A model generated the notes under the pieces. That model saw only the letters and a program-made list of their open reading frames with translations. It was not told the origin of the DNA and did not search any database. 64,000 nucleotides of DNA from Roseofilum reptotaenium CS-1145 (GTDB lineage Bacteria; Cyanobacteriota; Cyanobacteriia; Cyanobacteriales; Desertifilaceae), in contig NZ_JAQMUE010000105.1 in assembly GCF_028330985.1 (NCBI RefSeq), positions 37,079-101,078 of the forward strand, read 5' to 3'. Positions 17,540 to 25,422 of this stretch are shown one piece after another. Position 1 is the stretch's first letter. Every line of letters starts with the position of its first letter. The position numbers were made by a program, and so were the translations under genes.

Positions 17540-19390
17540 TTACTCATTAGAACAAGATTGATCCCAATGGGTTGTTTGTTCAACAGTTTGGTCTTCCCCT
17601 GGGGGGACAGTGCGCTCATCCATAAAATAGACTGTGATTTGATCCATTTGTTGTTCACCGGTATGATTTTGATTCCAAGTTCGGCATAAGTAGTCACCGA
17701 AATAAGGATAAAGACGTTTACCAATCGATCGATTCAGGTTGATATAATAGGTTCGCCACTGCATGTTCGGATACCAGCGATTCCGTTGTTTGAGAGTTGG
17801 TTTTTCCCAACTTACTTCCCCTGTTTTTCGGTTGAGAAGATCTACGGATGTGCCATCTTTCAGTTGGCCTTGAATGATGTGCCAGCCATCATCTTTAGGA
17901 GGAGAGGGGGCAAAAATACTCCATCCTTGATCTAAGCGAGTTAAACCTCCAAATCCTTCTATTCTCTGAAAAGTTCTTTTGGATAGAATTCGATTGATGG
18001 TATGGTCTCGACTTAGGGTTCTGTTGGCTAATTTTTTAATGTTCCAAAAGGTGGCATAAGCAAATAGCAAGATCGCCACTACACTTAAGAAAGAAGATGG
18101 TCGAACAACTAATGGACGGAATTTAAAGGGAGCGGTAAACTTACCGGCAAATTTACGGTTATTGGCAATAGTCTCATAGAATTTATTACCCAAATTCATT
18201 AAGGGTTGCCAACGTAAAACTCTGGCAAAAGGCTTGAAGATGGGAGATAAACTAACTACATAGGCGATCGCGTCCCACTTAAAACGGCGCTTCTCTTGCC
18301 AATCTACCACTACCCAAGAATTGTAGGCTTCCATATCAGCGTAAATTGAGGGTTCATTTTGAGCGCAGATGAGGGGAGTAGTACCGGGTAGAACTAAGAA
18401 CGTTCGCAGTAGATAAACCACTTTTTTGCAAAAACCACACTCTGCGTCATAGTAAATTTTTAATCCCATGCGTTGTGGAGTGGCTACACGCTTTTCGAGA
18501 TAATCCCAAAATTCACTCGGAAGAAAAACTAACCAGCTTGCACTGCTAAGAAATGGAAAAATTCCAATTTCAAATCCTAAGCCAAAGCTAATATGGAGAA
18601 GAATAAACGTTATAACTGTGAGCGTTCTAACGATAGGAGTCCGAAAGGGGACAAATAGCAATAAAGGGCCTAACCATTCAATCACTAATGTGGCATGAGT
18701 TGCCAGAGTCATGAGCGGGGGGAAATTCAAACCCCATTCAGCGACTGGAGTAGCATATTGATCAAAACTAAAAGCGTAATAAACTGCATCGCCGTCAGGG
18801 AACCAAATTGAACTACTGACTTTGAAGGCAGCAGAAAACATATAGATATAGCATTGCTGAAAATGTAAGGCTAAGGTTGCTCCAGTTAAAATTCGTTTGG
18901 GAAGTTTTTCACGTGAAGAGTTGAGCGCACTATCGATGGAATAGGTAGCTCCTAAAGGTAAAAACATTGCCCAAAACATTAGTGCCCTAATTACATCATC
19001 AGCAGCAAAAATAACAAATGGATGGCGATTATGAAGAGAAATTAATAAGGCCCAAGATGCAATGGTGGCTAATCGAGTTCTGTACCCAACCAGCATTCCT
19101 AATGCCATGAGTAAAGCAAAGGAAAATAATAGGGCTTGAACAATGGTTTGACCGCTGAGAGCATGAATTGACCAATACCCAGGTTTGAGAAGTTCAAATA
19201 AGACAGGTGTGGGCAAAACACCTTCATTAGAGTATAGGTCTCTGATATCTCTAGAGCGGATCAATAAATCGGCGATTAAGACGAGGGATAAACCGATTCG
19301 GAATAAGGCAAAAGAGCGCAAGTCTAACCCAAATATCTGTTCTAGTTTATTGCGCCAGGGAGATAAGACTGATTTGCTTTCACTCACCAT
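17540..19390 (-). CDS. HTTM (vitamin K-dependent carboxylase-like) membrane protein fused to a DCC1-like thiol oxidoreductase domain
   Basis: 616 residues. Residues about 20-295 form the multi-pass HTTM domain shared with vitamin K-dependent gamma-carboxylases; LHFQQCYIYMFSAAFKVSSSIW (K190, W196) lies where the carboxylase family has its catalytic lysine region. Residues about 310-430 form a DUF393/DCC domain with YYDAECGFC (Cys318 and Cys321). After another membrane segment (about 445-465) a soluble C-terminal domain has DQGWSIFAPSPP and YLCRTWN, known in bacterial HTTM-DCC fusions. The reaction is unknown; family logic suggests quinol- or thiol-linked redox chemistry. A good AGAGGG site precedes the ATG. 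The NDH-2-like reductase is immediately upstream, 24 bases away. Confidence 0.82.
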   Translation of the reverse strand: MVSESKSVLSPWRNKLEQIFGLDLRSFALFRIGLSLVLIADLLIRSRDIRDLYSNEGVLPTPVLFELLKPGYWSIHALSGQTIVQALLFSFALLMALGMLVGYRTRLATIASWALLISLHNRHPFVIFAADDVIRALMFWAMFLPLGATYSIDSALNSSREKLPKRILTGATLALHFQQCYIYMFSAAFKVSSSIWFPDGDAVYYAFSFDQYATPVAEWGLNFPPLMTLATHATLVIEWLGPLLLFVPFRTPIVRTLTVITFILLHISFGLGFEIGIFPFLSSASWLVFLPSEFWDYLEKRVATPQRMGLKIYYDAECGFCKKVVYLLRTFLVLPGTTPLICAQNEPSIYADMEAYNSWVVVDWQEKRRFKWDAIAYVVSLSPIFKPFARVLRWQPLMNLGNKFYETIANNRKFAGKFTAPFKFRPLVVRPSSFLSVVAILLFAYATFWNIKKLANRTLSRDHTINRILSKRTFQRIEGFGGLTRLDQGWSIFAPSPPKDDGWHIIQGQLKDGTSVDLLNRKTGEVSWEKPTLKQRNRWYPNMQWRTYYINLNRSIGKRLYPYFGDYLCRTWNQNHTGEQQMDQITVYFMDERTVPPGEDQTVEQTTHWDQSCSNE

Positions 19391-19414
19391 TGTATGACCC
19401 TCTATTTTAAAGTT

Positions 19415-20674
19415 CTATTGAATACCTGTGGGATAGTTTTTAGCTTTACGTTTTCGAGTTTTAAAAATCCAATTTACCCATCCCATCCACCATCCTTGTA
19501 ACCAACTGAGGAAAACTTGTAGGCGATGAGAGATTGTGGGCATCCTAATTAAATAAACCAGATTTCTAAATAAAAAAGCAAGCGATCCATGAAAATGTAG
19601 ACCAAAGCTAGATACTGCTGCGTCATTCACTCCTACGGTTATCATTTCGCCTAAATGAAGATACCGAAACTTTTTGAGTCGTTTTTGGTGGACTCTAGAC
19701 CGGAGATTTTTGGCTGCAACTGGTGCTTGTTGATATGCAGCTTGAGCTGTCCGGGGAATTTCTGAGTTACTGGGGATATCGGCAATATCGCCCAAGGCAA
19801 ATACTTCTGGATATCCTTTTAACTGAAGGGTAGGTTCGACTAATAATTGTCCATAACGATTATGTTCACAGTCTAGATCTAAAACCCACGATCGCGCTTT
19901 AGTCCCTGTTGTCCAAATCACTAAGTCAGTCGGCAATGTTATGGTTTCATTGGCTTGTTCGACGATTAACCGATTGGCTTGGACTAAGTTAACTTGGGTT
20001 AGGAAACTAATCCTTACGTTTCTTTCTTCCAGTGCTTTTTCAGCGGTGAGGCGAGTTGCTTTGGTAAAAGATCGCAGAATTCTATCTCCCCTCGTAATTA
20101 AACGGACTTCTGCTTTCTGTCCTAAATAGTCTGCAATTTTCGTGGCTAATTCGACTCCAGAAGGACCCCCTCCGACAATGGCTATTTGGACAGGAGCTTT
20201 GCTTAGACTCCGAAAATCCTGTAATTTCTTTTTTAAAAATTCAGTATCCTTTAGAGTCCGAAAACTGACAGCATGTTCTTTGACTCCAGGGACATTATCG
20301 ATCAGACTCTTTACTCCTACTGCAATAATCAAATAATCATACTGAAGTTCTCCCCTGTCTTGTAGGTAAACTTGCTGTTTTTTTAAATCAGTTCCTAGGA
20401 TATGATCTTGATAGAATTTGATTTTTTTCTGGCGAATTAACTTCGAGAAGGGGGGGGCAATTTCCCAAATTTGAAGTTCATTGGTAATTAATTCATAGAG
20501 TAAAGGGGTAAATAAAATATGATCGTTTTGATCGATGAGGGTGACTTGTAGTTCAGAAAAGCGCTGGAGATATAAGGCCGCATAGAGTCCTCCAAATCCT
20601 CCCCCAAGAATACAGACCTTGAAAGGGGATTGAATGCTTGTATGAGGGGAGGAAAGATCAATAGGAGTATGCAT
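19415..20674 (-). CDS. Type II NAD(P)H:quinone oxidoreductase, NdbB-like
   Basis: A 419-residue two-dinucleotide-binding flavoprotein. It has FAD site GGGFGGLYAALYL (24 onwards), LLYELITNELQIWEIAPPF (by memory very like cyanobacterial NdbB), NAD(P) site IVGGGPSGVELA (about 166-177) and the second FAD contact FALGDIAD. The C-terminal 30 residues are hydrophobic and amphipathic (WLQGWWMGWVNW), fitting monotopic membrane attachment. It passes electrons from NAD(P)H to a quinone. NdbB of Synechocystis is implicated in reducing a phylloquinone precursor, so a naphthoquinone substrate is plausible here. It starts two bases after the stop of the SGNH gene, so it is certainly part of the operon. It could equally be a general plastoquinone reductase. 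Confidence 0.85.
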   Translation of the reverse strand: MHTPIDLSSPHTSIQSPFKVCILGGGFGGLYAALYLQRFSELQVTLIDQNDHILFTPLLYELITNELQIWEIAPPFSKLIRQKKIKFYQDHILGTDLKKQQVYLQDRGELQYDYLIIAVGVKSLIDNVPGVKEHAVSFRTLKDTEFLKKKLQDFRSLSKAPVQIAIVGGGPSGVELATKIADYLGQKAEVRLITRGDRILRSFTKATRLTAEKALEERNVRISFLTQVNLVQANRLIVEQANETITLPTDLVIWTTGTKARSWVLDLDCEHNRYGQLLVEPTLQLKGYPEVFALGDIADIPSNSEIPRTAQAAYQQAPVAAKNLRSRVHQKRLKKFRYLHLGEMITVGVNDAAVSSFGLHFHGSLAFLFRNLVYLIRMPTISHRLQVFLSWLQGWWMGWVNWIFKTRKRKAKNYPTGIQ

Positions 20675-20676
20675 GA

Positions 20677-21636
20677 TCAGTTTTGGCCAGAGGTGGGATT
20701 GGGTTCGGGTAAAGAATCTAGAATGGGTTTCAATTCTTTGACAAGCTGCTCACCTCTAACTTTCCTCCCTTCAGGATTTAAATGGTAATGGGTATCGGCA
20801 AACCAGCTAACATTACTTTGAACATTTAAGGTATCTGGATCGTAAATTAAGGGAGCTATTTTTTCGAGTTTTTCGATGGTGATTTGTACATTTTTGATGG
20901 TTTTGTCGTTTCTATCGCCATAAATCCAAGGCAACGATAGGATGAGTGTACCGCCTTTGGCTTCCACTTCAGTTTTAAACTGACTAATCCGCTTAATTGC
21001 ATGTTTGGAAGGGGGTTTGTTAACGACCATTTGCCACCACTTTCCAGTACGCTCTTGATAAGCAATGGGGTCTCCTTGGGCGGTGACATCTGAATAGTAA
21101 CCGGTTAATTTTCCTTCTTCAATTAAGTCCCATGTGGATTCAACGGCTCCCCGAAGGGTGAGAACGCCTAATAAGAAGCCTTCTTGAGCAAGTTCTTTGG
21201 CAGGAATATTGCCAACTGTGGGTTGTCCGGTGGCAATGGCTAGAGCAGCGGAGCGATCGCTAATTCCATCGTCATCCCACAAAACAAAATTGTATTCTGG
21301 AATCAACAATACCACATCTCCAGGCTGAACATGCTGGAGAATACTGGGTAAAATGACATTTAATCCCACTGGACCGTCTAATCCGAGATTTAAGACCGGG
21401 ATACCGAGTTGCTCCTGCAAGAGGACGGAATCAATGGTGAAATGAGCGCCCGATCCTCCCATAATCAGGAGTCTGCGGGGGGCTTCTATGGGTTCAGAGG
21501 CGATCGCCATCTTCGATTCATATAACCTCCGTAACCAACTCAAATTCCCCCCATAGCGAGCATTATGGTAATAGCCGATACCCCATGCTATTCCCGCAAT
21601 TAATACCCAACTGCCTAATCTTAGTGCTGTCTGCAT
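20677..21636 (-). CDS. SGNH-like extracytoplasmic protein (second MBOAT partner)
   Basis: 319 residues with an N-terminal membrane anchor (about 8-25) and a short SGNH-hydrolase-like domain. LLIMGGSGAHFTID contains the Ser block (Ser at about 62), NLGLDGPVGLN the Gly block, and WFADTHYHLNPEGR the C-terminal Asp/His block. It follows the first MBOAT by 17 bases and precedes the quinone reductase by two. Function as the extracytoplasmic acyl-transfer or acceptor partner of that MBOAT is inferred from DltB/DltD and AlgI/AlgJ-X pairs. It is shorter than the SGNH protein at 14797 and shares little beyond motifs, so the two pairs probably have different acceptors. Confidence 0.72.
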   Translation of the reverse strand: MQTALRLGSWVLIAGIAWGIGYYHNARYGGNLSWLRRLYESKMAIASEPIEAPRRLLIMGGSGAHFTIDSVLLQEQLGIPVLNLGLDGPVGLNVILPSILQHVQPGDVVLLIPEYNFVLWDDDGISDRSAALAIATGQPTVGNIPAKELAQEGFLLGVLTLRGAVESTWDLIEEGKLTGYYSDVTAQGDPIAYQERTGKWWQMVVNKPPSKHAIKRISQFKTEVEAKGGTLILSLPWIYGDRNDKTIKNVQITIEKLEKIAPLIYDPDTLNVQSNVSWFADTHYHLNPEGRKVRGEQLVKELKPILDSLPEPNPTSGQN

Positions 21637-21653
21637 AGGTTTCTCAATCTAGT

Positions 21654-23111
21654 TTAGAAATCAAAATAGATAAACTCTGAAGGAGTATTTGCCCCAAGCA
21701 AAATAGCCAATCCTAATAATCCTCTGGAAACCCAAGGGGACACCAAGATATCATATTCTGCTCGTTTTTGCCAAACGGCCAAATGTTCAAGAAAGAGAAC
21801 TCCTAAAGCTAAAGCCAGGGTGACCATTAAAGCACTCATTTGATTGGTATTATAATCGCTAAAAACGGATGTAAAATTACCAAAAGAATAAGCCAACGGA
21901 TTAATTAAGGATTTTAACTTCAGGACTAATCGACCGATATTAGTATCCATGAAGAATAGACAACCCAACGTTACAGAGACAAACGTTAATCCCCAAGAGA
22001 TAAACTCAGTTTTAGAAGTCCACTGTCCTATCAGCTTTTGGAAGGGACGACCGGCGTATCGTAAAACCAGAAGGAGTCCTCCATGATACGCGCCCCAGAG
22101 GATAAAATTCCAGGCGGCTCCATGCCAAAAACCGGACAATGTAAACGTAACAAATAAGTAAAAGGGGGCCCATTTTTTGTTTCGGCCCATCAAAGGAATA
22201 AACACATAATCTCGGAACCAGTTACTTAGGGTAATATGCCAGCGCCGCCAAAATTCCTGAATACTAACAGAGGTATAGGGGGCTAAAAAATTAAGCTCTA
22301 GCTTGACTCCAAAAAACTTTGCAATGCCCACCGCCATAAAACTATAGCCCCCAAAGTCAAAGTAAATTCTGAGGGTAAAGAGAAAGGCATGGAACCAAAT
22401 AAACCAAGCATTACTGGTTTCTTGTAACTCAATATAAGGGGCAATGTTATCGGCAAGGACAAATTTCATGAACATCCCTAAGGATAACCAGCGCAACCCA
22501 TATTCTAAGTTTTCCACAGTAAACTTAAACTGAAAGCCTTGGAGCTGGGGTAAAAGTTGACTACGCCGTTCAATTGGACCCGCAACAATTTGGGGGAAAA
22601 AGGCAATAAAGTTTACATAATCGACAAAATTAATCGGCTTTTTCCGCTTAGAGACATAGGAATCAACAACGAAAGCCACCATTTGAAACGTATAGAAGGA
22701 GATGCCTGGTGGAATTTGCTGGAATACCGGTAGCGGAAACGTTTGTTTCCAGTTAGAAGGGATCGTAAACCCTAAACCGATCACATCTTCAACCAAGAAA
22801 GTTAAGTATTTGAAGTAAGCTAAAACACTGACATCAAAAATAATTAAGGTTGCCGCCACTAGATAGGCTTTCCAACCTTTATACTGCAACATAAACTTCA
22901 CCATCAGGTAATTAAAGATAACCTGAAAGATGAAGATAATGAAGCTGGAGAAGCTAGCATTTAAGAATAAAATTAGGGACAGGAACATTAAGCCCAAGGT
23001 ATCCAAATACCTTGGCCACAAGTTAAAACTTTTGCCAATGAGCCTAATTGTAAAAAATGGAACTGAAAATAAAAACAGAATCCACCAGAAAGAAAAATCG
23101 GAGAAGTTCAA
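21654..23111 (-). CDS. MBOAT family O-acyltransferase (copy 1 of the operon)
   Basis: A multi-pass MBOAT protein of about 485 residues. FFPQIVAGPIERRSQLLPQL, FDFGGYSFMAVG, FWRRWHITLSNWFRDYVFIPL and the catalytic-His segment LSGFWHGAAWNFILWGAYHG are all present. The frame is open from a TTG at 23165. I prefer the TTG at 23111 because AGAGGAA stands nine bases before it and the protein then begins with a membrane helix, but the longer form is possible. It is the first gene after the FAAL-ACAD-ACP trio, so it is the best candidate for taking an acyl group from the operon's carrier protein. Its pairing with a following SGNH gene repeats at 16012/14797. Confidence 0.92.
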   Translation of the reverse strand: MNFSDFSFWWILFLFSVPFFTIRLIGKSFNLWPRYLDTLGLMFLSLILFLNASFSSFIIFIFQVIFNYLMVKFMLQYKGWKAYLVAATLIIFDVSVLAYFKYLTFLVEDVIGLGFTIPSNWKQTFPLPVFQQIPPGISFYTFQMVAFVVDSYVSKRKKPINFVDYVNFIAFFPQIVAGPIERRSQLLPQLQGFQFKFTVENLEYGLRWLSLGMFMKFVLADNIAPYIELQETSNAWFIWFHAFLFTLRIYFDFGGYSFMAVGIAKFFGVKLELNFLAPYTSVSIQEFWRRWHITLSNWFRDYVFIPLMGRNKKWAPFYLFVTFTLSGFWHGAAWNFILWGAYHGGLLLVLRYAGRPFQKLIGQWTSKTEFISWGLTFVSVTLGCLFFMDTNIGRLVLKLKSLINPLAYSFGNFTSVFSDYNTNQMSALMVTLALALGVLFLEHLAVWQKRAEYDILVSPWVSRGLLGLAILLGANTPSEFIYFDF

Positions 23112-23235
23112 TGAGTGGCTTCCTCTCTTAACGCTGTGATCGGTGGGGTGAGACTTGATCTTCAACAGCTAAGGAGAGAAAAACCCCTCCTTAACTTCAA
23201 AAGTATAGCTGTCAGGGGAAAAATAAGGGTTCAGT

Positions 23236-23625
23236 TTACTTACCTTTAAAGAATCCACCCCAGCCTGATTTCTTCGTTTTTTCTGCTGGTGCCGCCTTGG
23301 CTTCTTCTCCCTCTGAACTATCCAAGTCAGAAATATCAAATTCAGATACTAAATATTGGGCTGCATTTTCAATGGTGGGGTGATCCCAAAATAGAGTAGA
23401 GGGTAATTCTACATCATCTAGATCTAGCCAATCTTCTAAGTCTCCCACTAAGGTTACCGCATCAATGGAATCTAAACCATAGCGAGTTAGAGATTCGCTA
23501 ACATCAATTTCGTCTGGTTTTTTAGACAATACTTCAGCTAACTGGTTAACCAGCCAAGTTTGCAGCACTTCAACAGGTGATTGTTCAGTTTGAGTTTGTT
23601 CGGACGTAGAATTTTGAACTTGCAT
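23236..23625 (-). CDS. Acyl carrier protein with a cationic C-terminal tail
   Basis: 129 residues. A low-complexity Gln/Thr/Ser-rich N-terminus (1-16) is followed by a carrier domain with the phosphopantetheine site GLDSID (Ser53) and the DLEDWLDLDDVELPSTLFWDHPTIENAAQYL helix III-IV region typical of type II PKS/FAAL-partner carriers. After an acidic linker the protein ends in a Lys/Gly/Trp/Phe tail (KKSGWGGFFKGK). The tail may touch the membrane or an MBOAT. The FAAL two genes upstream should load it with a fatty acid. AGAGGAG precedes the ATG. The ACAD gene ends 19 bases upstream. Confidence 0.93.
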   Translation of the reverse strand: MQVQNSTSEQTQTEQSPVEVLQTWLVNQLAEVLSKKPDEIDVSESLTRYGLDSIDAVTLVGDLEDWLDLDDVELPSTLFWDHPTIENAAQYLVSEFDISDLDSSEGEEAKAAPAEKTKKSGWGGFFKGK

Positions 23626-23644
23626 GGGTTGGAGTCTCCTCTGT

Positions 23645-25399
23645 TTAGAGAGTTGCTAGTTGGAAAGGAACAATAGAGAACATTTGTTTCTGTTCATACA
23701 GCTTAACGAGTTGCTGGGCAACGGTTTCCATATAGGGAGCAGGAACCGGATGCGATCGCCCGAAGGGGGCTAACAGTCGATTTAGGCTTAGAATCAGCCA
23801 TTTGCCCTCAGCGAAAAACTCATCTAGGTTTTCCCGATTATAAACCCACATCTGCACACATGAAGCTGCTGCATGTAAGGTGCAATATTTTTTCGCCAAC
23901 TCAAACAGTTCTGGGGATTGATTGTGACCATATTCAAAGGCTGAGTTAGCAATGAATTGATCGTGGGCATCAAGCTCCTCAAGAATAGCTTGAGTCAAGG
24001 CAATCACGGGTTCAATAATTTCTGGGCTGACTGCATTTTTCTCTTTCAGCATCTTAAGCTGGCCTAAAGTAATTTCTAAGCCTTGTAGAACATCATCCGC
24101 CCCACGGCCAACTAATTCTAATTTCTCTGGTTCAAACTTAGGAAGCTCTTGATCTAAGGCAAAGATCGTATTCAGACGCTGACCAATTTGTTCCATTTTA
24201 GTGTCATTTCGTCTGGATCTAGATTTAGAAATTTGACGAAATTGGAGCAGCAAGGCATGGAGATTCACGACACTACTGCCATCAAATACACTAATAATTA
24301 AATTGTCTCGTAAAACTTTCTGGAAAATCCCCGAATCATGTTCTTCACGCATATAGAATCGTGAACCCAACACCACGGAGATATCATTAATCATATTCTC
24401 CAGTTGAATGGTGACGAAATACTTGACGACGGCTGCCCAAACACTGAATTGTTGGGGGACAACATGAAATCCCCTAGCTGAGGCGATCGTTTCACACTCA
24501 CAGATGAGAAGATCCAAAAATGCATTGACCAAAGTATGGCGGGGTTGGGGCATCTGGAAAACAGTTGTTCCATAAACCGCCCGTGAGAGGGCAAATTTTA
24601 GGGTAGTTCTCAAAGCTGTGTCTGCGGCTCCATGGGAAAATGCAGAACACAAGGTGCGCGTAATTTGGAATCCTTTCAGGGCTAACTCTAATCCGGCACC
24701 TTCTTCTTTCAAGAGCATATCATCAGGAACAAAGCAATCTTTGAACCCAATACCACTCATATCTGATGCCCGAATTCCATGGGTCAAAATTTTGGGCAAA
24801 TTGTAATACTGATCGGGATTTAGACGGCTTTTCTCTACCATAAATAGGGACAGGCTTCTGGCTGCTGCACTGTCCTCTGTTTTGGCTAAAATGTAAGAAA
24901 CACCAGAAATGGTTGCCCGGTTAATCGGCCATTTTTCTCCGTTTAAGAGGTAACCACCATCGACTTTCTTGGCACTGAGGTCTCCTCCTGTTAAATCAGC
25001 CCCATGTTCCCGTTCGGAATAACCAAGACACATGGCACCATTTTCATTTCTCATGTAATTCGATAACCAAGCTTTTTGCTCTGGAGTACCGGCCATCCAG
25101 GTAATAAATGACCAAAACATGGTTGTAAAGGCAATACCAATGGTTTGGTCTCTGCGACATAAGACCCGAACAATAGCAACAAACTCTTCAAAGGAGGTAA
25201 ACTCACCCCCATATTGCTGGGGAACATAGTAGTTCTGAAGTTTCCAGTCATAGAGCCAGTTTACTTGCTCATGGGGAAATGCTTCTGATTCATCAATATC
25301 AACGACCTGTTTATAGGACATGATATTATCGGGAGATTCTGGATTCCCCAGAGCCTGTTCTAGCTTTTCAGCTAGGCAATATTGTTTCAGTTGCTGCAT
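23645..25399 (-). CDS. Acyl-CoA (acyl-ACP) dehydrogenase family protein
   Basis: A flavin-dependent acyl dehydrogenase of about 584 residues. CLGYSEREHGADLTGGDL corresponds to signature 1, GEKWPINRATISGVSYILA to the middle beta domain, GFKDCFVPDDMLL to the domain border, and SVFDGSSVVNLHALL to the C-terminal FAD/adenine helix region. It is longer than the usual 380-residue enzyme because of a C-terminal extension. Because it is encoded between a FAAL and an ACP, its substrate is probably an ACP-bound fatty acyl chain, to which it adds a double bond. The frame opens with a TTG at 25426 overlapping the FAAL stop; the ATG at 25399 with GGAAAAG upstream is a better start. Confidence 0.88.
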   Translation of the reverse strand: MQQLKQYCLAEKLEQALGNPESPDNIMSYKQVVDIDESEAFPHEQVNWLYDWKLQNYYVPQQYGGEFTSFEEFVAIVRVLCRRDQTIGIAFTTMFWSFITWMAGTPEQKAWLSNYMRNENGAMCLGYSEREHGADLTGGDLSAKKVDGGYLLNGEKWPINRATISGVSYILAKTEDSAAARSLSLFMVEKSRLNPDQYYNLPKILTHGIRASDMSGIGFKDCFVPDDMLLKEEGAGLELALKGFQITRTLCSAFSHGAADTALRTTLKFALSRAVYGTTVFQMPQPRHTLVNAFLDLLICECETIASARGFHVVPQQFSVWAAVVKYFVTIQLENMINDISVVLGSRFYMREEHDSGIFQKVLRDNLIISVFDGSSVVNLHALLLQFRQISKSRSRRNDTKMEQIGQRLNTIFALDQELPKFEPEKLELVGRGADDVLQGLEITLGQLKMLKEKNAVSPEIIEPVIALTQAILEELDAHDQFIANSAFEYGHNQSPELFELAKKYCTLHAAASCVQMWVYNRENLDEFFAEGKWLILSLNRLLAPFGRSHPVPAPYMETVAQQLVKLYEQKQMFSIVPFQLATL

Positions 25400-25422
25400 G
25401 GACTTTTCCAAAGATAACAGAA

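Noticed and set aside
16012..23111. Alginate-type acetylation operon (AlgI/AlgJ/AlgF)
   Set aside because: MBOAT and SGNH proteins fit that pattern, but FAAL, acyl dehydrogenase and ACP in the same operon point to a carrier-bound fatty acid rather than acetate, and no alginate or cellulose synthase genes are present.
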